Origin: a virus
IMG/VR virus record: IMGVR_UViG_3300032893_000259
Coordinates: 1-25,490 of that record
Length of the DNA: 25,490 nt
Reading direction: 5' to 3' (one strand)
Position numbers and translations under genes: made by a program. The stretch's first letter is position 1. Every line of letters starts with the position of its first letter. The notes under the pieces were generated by a model. It was not told the origin of the DNA, did no database searches, and saw nothing but the letters and a program-made list of their open reading frames with translations. Shown piece by piece: positions 12,519-19,621 of this stretch.

Positions 12519-15161
12519 ATGGCGAAAGCCAAAGCCCCGCTGAACCGCGGCACGATGCAGCCCACGAAGCCGCAGCGCCAGCCGAAGCCGGACCTACGCT
12601 CGCCGCGATCACGGAGCGTGCTGGCTGATCCCGACCAGTCACAGGGCGCGAACACGCCCGCGAAAGTCGGCGCGAACCGTGCAGCGGGCGCAGCGCTCAA
12701 CCAGCCGGCCGCTGTCGGCACCGTCAACACGCCAGGGCAGCCGGTGCCGAGCGGGCAGGTGAAGGTCGACCCGCTCTATCCGCCCGTCGGGCAATCAGGC
12801 GCGAGCGGTGTTGGACCGATTCCACCGACCGACCCGATCGACCCTCCCCACCAGTTCAAGCCGCTGGAGTCGGTTGCCTACCAGAGCTCGATGCTCTACG
12901 GCAACTACGACTTCCCGCGCTACAACTCGGACGCACTGATCGGGCAGCGTGGACTTGCCGTCTACGACCGCATGATGGTCGACGAGCAGGTCAAGGCGGT
13001 GTTGCACTTCAAGCGCGACGCGATCACCGCGCGGCCATGGTCGTTCAAGTACGAGGACGGCGAGGACCGCATCGACGAGGACGAGCAGCAGCGCCGCATC
13101 AACATCATGAACTGCAGCGTGCGCGCGATGAAGGGCTCGTTCATCGACGCGATGAACTACGTCCTGCGCGGGCTGCAGTTCGGCTACTCGCTGACGGAGA
13201 AGATCTACGACTACACCGAGATCGACGGTGCGCTGTACTACTACATCCGCGAGATGCGCGCGAAGCCGCTCAACACGTTCTACTTCGTCGCCGACCAGTA
13301 CGGCAACCTGACGCAGTTCTACCAGTTGATCGGCGGGTTCAAGAACTTCCTCGACATCCGCAAGTTCGTGTACTACGTGCACCAGCCCGAGGAGGACTGG
13401 CTGTTCGGCCGCTCGGAACTGCGCGCAGCCTATCGCTCGTGGTTCTCCAAGGACGCGATCATCAAGCTGTGGAACCTGTGGATGGAACGCACCGCAGGCG
13501 GGTTCCTGATGATCGAGCGCGCGCCTGGCTCGCAGCTCATCACGCAAGGGACGCCCGAGTACAACGACCTGATGGCCGCGATGGCCGGCATCACGACCTC
13601 AAGCTCGCTCTTGCTGCCGGAAGGGTTCAAGGCATCGCTGGTCCAACCCGGCAACACCGACCAGTTCAACAGCGCGCTCGTGTGGCATAACACGGCGATC
13701 GCGAAGTCGCAGCTCGTGCCGAACCTCCTGGGCGTCAGCGAGCAGGGCGTGCACGGCTCGCTCGCGCAGTCGCAGACGCAACTCGAGGCGTTCATGTGGA
13801 CGCTGACCAACATCAAGGTCAGGCTCGAGGACACGCTGCAGGAGCAGGCGTTCAACGACGTCTGCGAGCAGAACTTCGGTGACGGCATCTACCCGAAGTT
13901 CAAGTTCAACCCGATTTCCGATGCGCAATTGCAGTGGATCATCACGCAATGGACGACGATGGTCGGCGCTGGCGTCCTGCACCTGACCGCGAACGACGAG
14001 ATCTGGCTGCGCAAGATCCTCGATGCCCCGTCGATCACCGCAGACCAGATCGAGGAACTCGACGCGCAGAAGCAGCAGAATGCGCTCGACATCGCGAACG
14101 CGACGAAGCCGATCGCATCGAACGCCGCGAAGCAGGAATCCGGCAGCCCTGACGCTGGCGGCATCAAGGCGAACGCCAACACCGAGAAGGCGCAGTACCG
14201 CGCACACACCAAGGATGGCAAGCCGCGCACCGTGACCATGGCGGCGTTTTCGCGCGCCTGCCAGCGCGTCGACTTCTCCGTGATCGAGCACCGCGCGATG
14301 ATGATTTCGTCATCCGCCCGCCAGACGGTGGCGCGCGCGATGGCCAAGGGACTCGCACGCCAGTTGGAACCGGCGCACCTCAACGACCTACTTAAGACAC
14401 CGGAGCTGGTCGGCCAACTGGCGTTCGATAAATCAGACGTGGCGCGGGTGAAGGTCGCCTGCCGCGCCGCCTTGCAGAACGGGTGGAACCTTGGACAAGA
14501 CCAGGCCGCACGGGAAATCGCTCAGGCTAAGAAACTGCGTGCGTCGCGCGCTAAGTTCAGCGCCCTCGATGACGCCGCCGGCTTCCTCGAGGCCAACAGC
14601 TTCAGGATGGCCGGCAACCTCACCGACGGCGCCCGCGCGATCATCCAGCAGGAACTCCTGAACGCGATCAAGTCGGGCGACACGAACGCGGCGCAGATCA
14701 GGACCAACATCCTCGAGCGGCTCATCAACAAGGGCTACATCGACCTCGCTGCGGTGAGCGATTCGCCGATGGCTGACTCGATGCAGGCGCTCAAGGAAAC
14801 GCTGGGACCGGACGCCGACGAGAACAAGTCGCCGTACATCGACACGCTCGTGCGCACCAACGTATTCGAGGCGTTCAACGAGGCGCGGTACGCGCAGTTC
14901 AAGGACCCGGACCTCGATGGGTTCGTGGTCGCGCTCGAATACAGCGCGATCCTCGACGATCGCACGACGGAGATCTGCACCGAACTCGATGGCGTCGTGT
15001 GGGACGAGGCGAATCCGCTGTGGGACACCTACCGGCCGCCGAACCACTACAACTGCCGTTCGATCCTCGTGCCGATCACCGCCGTCGATGGCTGGGACGG
15101 CAAGGAGGACGGTGTGCCTGGCGTTGTACCACAGGATGGATTCGGAGCAGGTGACAAATGA
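12519..15161 (+). CDS. Portal protein fused to MuF-type head morphogenesis domain
   Basis: An 880-residue fusion. Residues 1-105 are a Pro/Gln/Lys-rich disordered leader. Residues about 120-510 are a portal protein of the Mu gp29/DUF935-like type (YDRMMVDEQVKAVLHFKRDA; RSELRAAYRSWFSKDAIIKL), the dodecameric DNA channel at the capsid vertex. Residues about 690-870 are a Mu gpF/SPP1 gp7-like domain with TLVRTNVFEAFNEARY and the terminal PPNHYNCRS motif of that family. Portal and MuF are separate genes in Mu and SPP1, but fusions occur in other phages. It would seed capsid assembly and may carry MuF into the virion. A GGAG precedes the ATG by 11 nt. Confidence 0.9.
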   Translation: MAKAKAPLNRGTMQPTKPQRQPKPDLRSPRSRSVLADPDQSQGANTPAKVGANRAAGAALNQPAAVGTVNTPGQPVPSGQVKVDPLYPPVGQSGASGVGPIPPTDPIDPPHQFKPLESVAYQSSMLYGNYDFPRYNSDALIGQRGLAVYDRMMVDEQVKAVLHFKRDAITARPWSFKYEDGEDRIDEDEQQRRINIMNCSVRAMKGSFIDAMNYVLRGLQFGYSLTEKIYDYTEIDGALYYYIREMRAKPLNTFYFVADQYGNLTQFYQLIGGFKNFLDIRKFVYYVHQPEEDWLFGRSELRAAYRSWFSKDAIIKLWNLWMERTAGGFLMIERAPGSQLITQGTPEYNDLMAAMAGITTSSSLLLPEGFKASLVQPGNTDQFNSALVWHNTAIAKSQLVPNLLGVSEQGVHGSLAQSQTQLEAFMWTLTNIKVRLEDTLQEQAFNDVCEQNFGDGIYPKFKFNPISDAQLQWIITQWTTMVGAGVLHLTANDEIWLRKILDAPSITADQIEELDAQKQQNALDIANATKPIASNAAKQESGSPDAGGIKANANTEKAQYRAHTKDGKPRTVTMAAFSRACQRVDFSVIEHRAMMISSSARQTVARAMAKGLARQLEPAHLNDLLKTPELVGQLAFDKSDVARVKVACRAALQNGWNLGQDQAAREIAQAKKLRASRAKFSALDDAAGFLEANSFRMAGNLTDGARAIIQQELLNAIKSGDTNAAQIRTNILERLINKGYIDLAAVSDSPMADSMQALKETLGPDADENKSPYIDTLVRTNVFEAFNEARYAQFKDPDLDGFVVALEYSAILDDRTTEICTELDGVVWDEANPLWDTYRPPNHYNCRSILVPITAVDGWDGKEDGVPGVVPQDGFGAGDK

Positions 15162-15388
15162 GCTACGACGAACTGATGGGCATCGTCCCGCCGGCCGTCA
15201 TCATGCCGGCGATCCCTGCCGAGTTCACCGAACTCGAACGCGCGAACGCCGAATGCGTGCTGCGCATTCAAGCGAATTTGCGGATCTATCTGTTTGACTA
15301 CGAAACCGAGCAACAGCGATTCGCAGCTCTTGACGAGTTGTCGCACGACATCCAATGGCTGGCGCTGCAACACAAGAGGAAGGCGTGA
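15158..15388 (+). CDS. Hypothetical protein (76 aa)
   Basis: A 76-residue protein of mixed helix character (MSYDELMGIVPPAVIMPAIP, then a charged ERANAECVLRIQANLRIYLF helix and EQQRFAALDELSHDIQWLAL). No membrane segment or catalytic motif. The ATG overlaps the portal stop as ATGA. Its position between portal-MuF and protease suggests a minor head-assembly role, but the family is not recognised. Confidence 0.65.
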   Translation: MSYDELMGIVPPAVIMPAIPAEFTELERANAECVLRIQANLRIYLFDYETEQQRFAALDELSHDIQWLALQHKRKA

Positions 15389-15415
15389 TGCTACGACTAC
15401 CTTGGGGGAATCGCG

Positions 15416-15565
15416 ATGGACGCCCACAGTTGGCCGTCGTTGGCAGCACTGGGCTGCTTTCTCGTCGCATGGTTGCTCGCGACGTGGCCCACGCTCCTCG
15501 GTACCGTGCGATCCTTCGCCTCGCGATTCGCGAGATGGCGGAGCACTGGGAAGTGCAGGAACTGA
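15416..15565 (+). CDS. Small membrane protein (49 aa)
   Basis: A 49-residue frame with GGGGGA 6 nt before its ATG. Residues about 8-30 form one hydrophobic helix (LAALGCFLVAWLLATWPTLL), followed by a basic tail. A competing frame (15388-15690) covers the same DNA, but its N-terminal half looks like Arg-rich shadow sequence while this frame encodes a credible membrane segment. I favour this ORF plus the gene at 15535. Holin-like function is only a possibility. Confidence 0.45.
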   Translation: MDAHSWPSLAALGCFLVAWLLATWPTLLGTVRSFASRFARWRSTGKCRN

Positions 15566-15690
15566 CGTTCACGTTCTACCGGTACGCCGCATGGCGGTTC
15601 GTCACACGCGTGCCGACGCCGGACGAGGCGCAGGCGCTGATTGACCGGCTGCAGTACGAGTCGGTCCTGTACCCGACGGTGCGGCCGTGA
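15535..15690 (+). CDS. Small hypothetical protein (51 aa)
   Basis: A 51-residue protein, MAEHWEVQELTFTFYRYAAW then RFVTRVPTPDEAQALIDRLQ, with a beta-strand-like start and a helical end. The frame is open back to a TGATG-coupled ATG at 15388 (100 residues), so that longer form is the alternative. I prefer the internal ATG because the preceding part overlaps a better-looking membrane ORF in another frame. Its stop overlaps the next GTG. Confidence 0.45.
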   Translation: MAEHWEVQELTFTFYRYAAWRFVTRVPTPDEAQALIDRLQYESVLYPTVRP

Positions 15691-15959
15691 AAACCCTGCG
15701 CGACCGCATCCAGGAACTGACGCTCGAGTATCCGGCCGAGTTCGTACTCGAGACGGCGGCGGAGTTCTTCGACCAGCATGGCGGCAAGCCGCTGCTGTCG
15801 GTCGCGCCCTTGCAGGATGTCGCGTACATCGCCGCGGCCCTCGTGATCCTGAGTTCCGACAAGTCCAAGGCCAGCATCCCGCTGCGCGGCCCGTTCGCGC
15901 GCTCGCGTACCTTCAACATCACGCTCGACGACCACACCGGAGGGTTCGGCGATGGCTGA
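15687..15959 (+). CDS. Hypothetical protein (90 aa)
   Basis: A 90-residue protein (MKTLRDRIQELTLEYPAEFV...; LQDVAYIAAALVILSSDKSK; FNITLDDHTGGFGDG). A moderately hydrophobic helix near residues 45-56 is probably internal to a soluble fold. The start is GTG at 15687, in a GTGA overlap with the preceding stop. It overlaps the protease start by 8 nt. No family recognised. Confidence 0.6.
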   Translation: MKTLRDRIQELTLEYPAEFVLETAAEFFDQHGGKPLLSVAPLQDVAYIAAALVILSSDKSKASIPLRGPFARSRTFNITLDDHTGGFGDG

Positions 15960-17061
15960 GATCAAGAAAGCCCACGTGTTCGAGACCGGCACGTGGAACG
16001 GCATCGAGATCACGGGCGCCATCCTCGACAGCCTCGTGCAGTCGTTCCAGGCGATGGCCAACGCCGGCAAAATCCCGCTCAAGCTCGGCCACAACGACGA
16101 GCAGAAGGTCACGGACGGCCAGCCGGCGATCGGCTGGGTGTCGAACCTCTGGCGCGAGGGCACGTCGCTGTTCGCGACGTTCACCGGTATGCCGGCGGTA
16201 GTGATGGACGCCATCAAGGCAAAGCTGTACAAGTTCGTGTCGATCGAGATGCTTCTTGACGTCGAGTGGAACGGGTCCCGATGGCCCGCAGTGCTCGATG
16301 CCGTCGCACTCCTGGGCGCTGACCGACCTGCGGTCACGGCCCTGAAGGAACTGGAAGGACTCACCGCGATGTCGCGACAACTCTCCGCCATGAGAGTTGG
16401 TGCACGTGCGGCGTTCACGCAGGCAGACCCCTTCCCCAACTACGGAGAACGCAAAGCAATGGATGAGGCACAGATCAAGGCCGCCATTGACGCCGCGCTC
16501 GCTCCCGTCAAGGCCGAGGCCACGCAGCTCCGCGAGCAGTTCACGGTGCAGGGCACCAAGCTCAAGGACGCGGAGACGGAGAACGCACGGCTCAAGGCGC
16601 AGCTCGAGGAGACCCGCAAGCGCGAGCGCGACCAGAAGATCGCCGCCAACAAGGAGCGGTTCAAGAAGCTCGCCGACGTCCAGGTGCGCGCCGGCAAGGT
16701 GACGCCTGCCAAGCGCGACGAGTTCACGGCGAAGTACCTGAAGGACGAGGCCGCGTACGAGTCGCTCGACTTCGATCTCGTCGAGATCGTGTTCGGCAAG
16801 CCCGAGGACCCCAAGGTGAACGACAACCGGAGCCGGTTCAGCTCGCCGGACGCGACGGCGATCGAGCAGCGGGCCGAGGAACTCAACAAGGAGCGCCGCA
16901 AGCGCGTCCGTGAGTACCAGGCGGCACATCCGGGCGCGGACATCTTCCAGGCCAACGCCGCAGTGATGCGCGCGGACCCGGACCTCGCGCTCGACTTCAA
17001 GCAGCACCTGCTGCAGACCGGACACGTCCGCGGCCAGCCCATCGCCGCGTTCGCTTCGTAA
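15952..17061 (+). CDS. Mu gpI-like head maturation protease / scaffold fusion
   Basis: A 369-residue protein. Residues about 1-155 look like the protease of Mu gpI-like proteins: IPLKLGHNDEQ gives a candidate catalytic His47, IGWVSNLW follows, and KFVSIEM supplies a candidate Ser97. Residues about 170-260 are a highly charged coiled coil (EAQIKAAIDAALAPVKAEAT...) typical of scaffolds, ending in a basic domain and a QAAHPGADIFQANAAVMRA segment. The protein would guide prohead assembly, then cleave itself and other head proteins. An internal ATG at 16459 could give the scaffold alone, as in Mu (gpZ). The gene precedes the decoration and capsid genes, the normal order. Confidence 0.85.
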   Translation: MAEIKKAHVFETGTWNGIEITGAILDSLVQSFQAMANAGKIPLKLGHNDEQKVTDGQPAIGWVSNLWREGTSLFATFTGMPAVVMDAIKAKLYKFVSIEMLLDVEWNGSRWPAVLDAVALLGADRPAVTALKELEGLTAMSRQLSAMRVGARAAFTQADPFPNYGERKAMDEAQIKAAIDAALAPVKAEATQLREQFTVQGTKLKDAETENARLKAQLEETRKRERDQKIAANKERFKKLADVQVRAGKVTPAKRDEFTAKYLKDEAAYESLDFDLVEIVFGKPEDPKVNDNRSRFSSPDATAIEQRAEELNKERRKRVREYQAAHPGADIFQANAAVMRADPDLALDFKQHLLQTGHVRGQPIAAFAS

Positions 17062-17076
17062 GGAGGACCGAGAAAG

Positions 17077-17439
17077 ATGGCAACTGACGGCCCATACCAG
17101 ACCAATCAAGTCGTCGCAGTCGACGATTGGTCGACATCGGCGGCCCTCCACAAGTTCGTGGCGCACGACGGCACCTTCGCCGCCGACGCGACGAAGGTGG
17201 CGGGCGTTCTCAAGTCTCACGCGAAGGCGGGCCAGCTCGCCCGCGTGGCGTTCGAGGGCATCGTCAAGGCATACGCAGGCGCGGCGGTCACGTCCGCCGG
17301 CTGCGCACTGACGGTGACGACCTCGGGATTCCTTGCGGTGGGCTCCTACGGCACGACTGCCGTGTGCCGGCTGACCGCGCAGAGCGCACCGTGTGCCAGT
17401 GGCGATCTCGTCACTGTGCAGCTCGGCGGCGTGCTGTAA
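17077..17439 (+). CDS. Capsid decoration (cement) protein, DUF2190-like
   Basis: A 120-residue beta-rich protein between protease/scaffold and major capsid genes, where decoration proteins usually lie. KSHAKAGQLARVAFEGIVKA then a run of small beta strands (ALTVTTSGFLAVGSYGTTAV) fits the DUF2190 type, which binds the outside of the capsid shell. The ATG has a strong AAGGAGG 10 nt upstream, as expected for an abundant structural protein. Confidence 0.7.
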   Translation: MATDGPYQTNQVVAVDDWSTSAALHKFVAHDGTFAADATKVAGVLKSHAKAGQLARVAFEGIVKAYAGAAVTSAGCALTVTTSGFLAVGSYGTTAVCRLTAQSAPCASGDLVTVQLGGVL

Positions 17440-17451
17440 GGGGGCGCGAAC

Positions 17452-18417
17452 ATGGACAAGACAAAATTCGCGCAGAGCACCGGCGCATACGACCTGCACC
17501 TGGCTCAGTGGCTCACCGAAATGGCCATTGGGTACCAGCCGCAGGGCATCATCGCCGACTCGATCTTCCCCATCGTCCGCGTCGCCAAGCAGACGGACTG
17601 GTACCCGGTGTTCAGCCGCCAGGAAGCGCTGACCATCGAGAACACCGCCCGCGCGCCCGGCACTGAGGCGAGGAAGATCACGCGGTCCGTCACGAGCGGC
17701 TCGTACTTCGCCAAGAACTACGCGCTCAAGACCGAGCTCACGCTCGAGGATCGCGTCAACATGGACATGGGCCTTGCGACGGAGCTGGTGGGCGGTCGCG
17801 CCCGCTACATCCTGAACAAGCTCATGCTCGACTGGGACCTGCGGGTCTCGAATCTCGTCAACAGCTCGTCGAACGTCGGCTCCTCGGGGACGGTGACGTC
17901 CGCGTGGAACGGCGCCGGCTCGCCGCTGACGAACCTGTGGACGGCGATCGACAACGTGAAGTACGCGACCGGCTACAGGCCGAATCGCGTCGTGTTCGGT
18001 GCCCGCGCGTGGGACTCGTTCCGCCGCGACGTGACCGTGCGCAACCTCATCTACGGCGTGAACAACGGCGGCGGCTACGTCAACCTGCCGCAGGTCAAGA
18101 CCGTGTTCGAGGTCGACGACATGATGGTCGGGCAGTCGTTCTACTCCTCGTCCAACGAGTCGCAGGCCGAGGCGGTCTCGGTGATCTGGCCGGACAACGT
18201 GCTCGTCTCGTTCACGGCGCCGAACCCGACGCGTGAGGACCCGTCCTTCGGGTACTCGTTCCGCTGGGCCGGTGGTGTGCCGGAGATGGCCGTCGAGGTG
18301 CTCCCGTACGACCCGAAGATCAAGTCCGAGGAGATCGAGGCGGCCTACTACCAGGACGAGAAGATCACGGGCTCGAGTTACGGGTTCCTGCTCTACAACG
18401 TCAACTCCTCGCACTAG
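17452..18417 (+). CDS. Major capsid protein
   Basis: A 321-residue protein of the size and position of a HK97-fold major capsid protein. N-terminal helices (LHLAQWLTEMAIGYQPQGII) are followed by a IIADSIFPIVRVAKQTDWYP strand pattern, an EARKI loop region, a LTLEDRVNMDMG helix with a long charged spine and C-terminal sheets (DPSFGYSFRWAGGVPEMAVE). It lies after protease and decoration genes and is followed by a terminator hairpin. The hundreds of copies needed per virion agree with the strongly biased, GC-rich codon use seen here. Exact fold subfamily unknown. Confidence 0.9.
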   Translation: MDKTKFAQSTGAYDLHLAQWLTEMAIGYQPQGIIADSIFPIVRVAKQTDWYPVFSRQEALTIENTARAPGTEARKITRSVTSGSYFAKNYALKTELTLEDRVNMDMGLATELVGGRARYILNKLMLDWDLRVSNLVNSSSNVGSSGTVTSAWNGAGSPLTNLWTAIDNVKYATGYRPNRVVFGARAWDSFRRDVTVRNLIYGVNNGGGYVNLPQVKTVFEVDDMMVGQSFYSSSNESQAEAVSVIWPDNVLVSFTAPNPTREDPSFGYSFRWAGGVPEMAVEVLPYDPKIKSEEIEAAYYQDEKITGSSYGFLLYNVNSSH

Positions 18418-18461
18418 CCTCTCCCCCCTGAACCCAAAGCAGGCTGGTGCTTGGACAACTC

Positions 18462-18489
18462 GCCGGGGCCGCAACGCCCCGGCATCTTT
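18462..18489 (+). terminator. Hairpin terminator after the major capsid gene
   Basis: GCCGGGGC (18462-18469), a 6-nt loop and GCCCCGGC (18476-18483) form an 8-bp GC-only perfect stem, followed by ATCTTT. The T-tract is short, so termination may be partial; that would fit reducing transcription from the abundant capsid gene into the following genes. Confidence 0.65.
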
Positions 18490-18503
18490 GAGGAGACCGA
18501 GGA

Positions 18504-18677
18504 GTGGGTGAGATCAAGGATCGCGAGGCGCGGCCGGAAGGCAACCGCAACCGCGAGCGCGTGGAGACGGGTGAACAGCACCGTGAGGCATCGCGGCAGC
18601 GGGACCTGCGCGACTTCAACGATGCCGTCAACAAGGGCTACAGGAACCGTGCGATCACGGAAAGGCTGAAGCAATGA
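18504..18677 (+). CDS. Charged small protein (57 aa)
   Basis: A 57-residue frame starting with GTG at 18504, with GAGGA boxes just upstream, and ending in a TGA that overlaps the next ATG (ATGA). The product (V G E I K D R E A ... ; later RDLRDFNDAVNKGYRNRAIT) is extremely charged and probably helical. The absence of an ATG and its length make it easy to miss. Support comes from the coupled overlap, the Shine-Dalgarno and the fully open frame. No function assigned. Confidence 0.5.
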   Translation: MGEIKDREARPEGNRNRERVETGEQHREASRQRDLRDFNDAVNKGYRNRAITERLKQ

Positions 18678-18907
18678 CCGATCCGAAGGCAGTCCCGCAG
18701 CCCGCGACGGACAGTGAGCGCGGTGCGGACACGAACCTCATGGGCGAGCGGCCACTGACCGACTTTCCTGGCGGCGTGATCCCGCATCACGTCGCTGTCG
18801 AACGGTACGCGGCCAAGAAGGCGCCCCCGCCGCCGCCGGCCAGCGAGATTCCGACGCTGGCGGACGTCGTGGTCGAGACAACGACACTGGAGGGCGACAG
18901 CACGTGA
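18674..18907 (+). CDS. Pro-rich small protein (77 aa)
   Basis: A 77-residue mostly disordered protein: MTDPKAVPQPATDSERGADT, then a KKAPPPPPASEIPTLADVVV tail. The ATG overlaps the preceding stop as ATGA. It is one of several small, poorly structured proteins after the capsid gene. Possibly a minor virion or head-tail component; no family recognised. Confidence 0.55.
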   Translation: MTDPKAVPQPATDSERGADTNLMGERPLTDFPGGVIPHHVAVERYAAKKAPPPPPASEIPTLADVVVETTTLEGDST

Positions 18908-19107
18908 GTGGCGTCATTCCCTCGAACCCCGCGAGCAAGTACATCATCAAGCAGCCGGGCGACATGACGGCGACCGAGGCGTACAACCTCGCAGTCGAAA
19001 AGACGAACCTTGGCGACAACTACCTGTCTGGCGGTATTGCCGCGCCGACCGGGCACAAGGAGATCGTCACGATGGTCAACGGCAAGGCACAACTCAAGGA
19101 CAAGTGA
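18904..19107 (+). CDS. Small hypothetical protein (67 aa)
   Basis: A 67-residue protein. The start is GTG at 18904, overlapping the previous TGA (GTGA). The sequence VIPSNPASKYIIKQPGDMTA then TEAYNLAVEKTNLGDNYLSG reads as a small mixed fold with a Gly-rich end. No motif recognised. Its stop lies a few bases before the next gene's start. Confidence 0.55.
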   Translation: MSGVIPSNPASKYIIKQPGDMTATEAYNLAVEKTNLGDNYLSGGIAAPTGHKEIVTMVNGKAQLKDK

Positions 19108-19109
19108 CA

Positions 19110-19361
19110 ATGGGCCACATCGTTCCCCACAACCGCGAGACCGACCGCCCGAAAACGATCGGCGAGCTGACGGAATCCGAACGCATCCACATCGCCGACC
19201 AGATCGAGGACGATTTCAAGAACGGCCGCGCGATCGGCCGACCCGTGAGCGACGAGACGGTCGCGTTCGCGCACAAGGTCGCCGTCGGCACGGCGAAGGA
19301 AGGACTCGTCGACCTGCCCAACAGGCCGGTCGGCCAGCCGCAGAAGTCCAAGGGCATCTGA
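19110..19361 (+). CDS. Small hypothetical protein (83 aa)
   Basis: An 83-residue charged protein (MGHIVPHNRETDRPKTIGEL; ESERIHIADQIEDDFKNGRA; KVAVGTAKEGLVDLPNRPVG). The ATG at 19110 has AAGGA 9 nt upstream. GTG at 19104 in the same frame overlaps the previous stop but would sit too close to that site. No known fold. Part of the run of small proteins between capsid and glycosyltransferase genes. Confidence 0.55.
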   Translation: MGHIVPHNRETDRPKTIGELTESERIHIADQIEDDFKNGRAIGRPVSDETVAFAHKVAVGTAKEGLVDLPNRPVGQPQKSKGI

Positions 19362-19377
19362 AGTAGGGAGGATCACC

Positions 19378-19620
19378 GTGACCGACGAAACCCGAAGCAA
19401 TGAGCAATGGCACGCCGACATGACGGCGTGGGAGAAGCGTCTTGCCAGCCTCGAGAGCAGTCTTGCGCAGCAGCAGGTCATGCTGACGCACACGGCGAAG
19501 CTGCTAGAGCAGAAACAGGCGCGCATCGACGAGGACCGCGATGCGCTTGGCCGGCTTCTCCAGCGGGCACGGGAACGGGCGCCCGTGAATGTCAGCATCA
19601 CCGTCAACGGGGGTGCATGA
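19378..19620 (+). CDS. Coiled-coil small protein (80 aa)
   Basis: An 80-residue protein dominated by one long charged helix (HADMTAWEKRLASLESSLAQ then QQVMLTHTAKLLEQKQARID), with a short strand-like end (NVSITVNGGA). The start is GTG at 19378, with GGGAGG 6-7 nt upstream. Reads as a trimeric or dimeric coiled coil with a cap, as in minor fibre or chaperone proteins, but there is no direct evidence. It ends 1 nt before the glycosyltransferase ATG. Confidence 0.6.
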   Translation: MTDETRSNEQWHADMTAWEKRLASLESSLAQQQVMLTHTAKLLEQKQARIDEDRDALGRLLQRARERAPVNVSITVNGGA

Positions 19621-19621
19621 C

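Noticed and set aside
15919-18474. 851-codon open frame on the minus strand
   Set aside because: It is antisense to the protease, decoration and capsid genes; in high-GC coding DNA the mirrored frame often stays open. The product is low-complexity Arg/Val/Leu/Asp-rich and has no motif.
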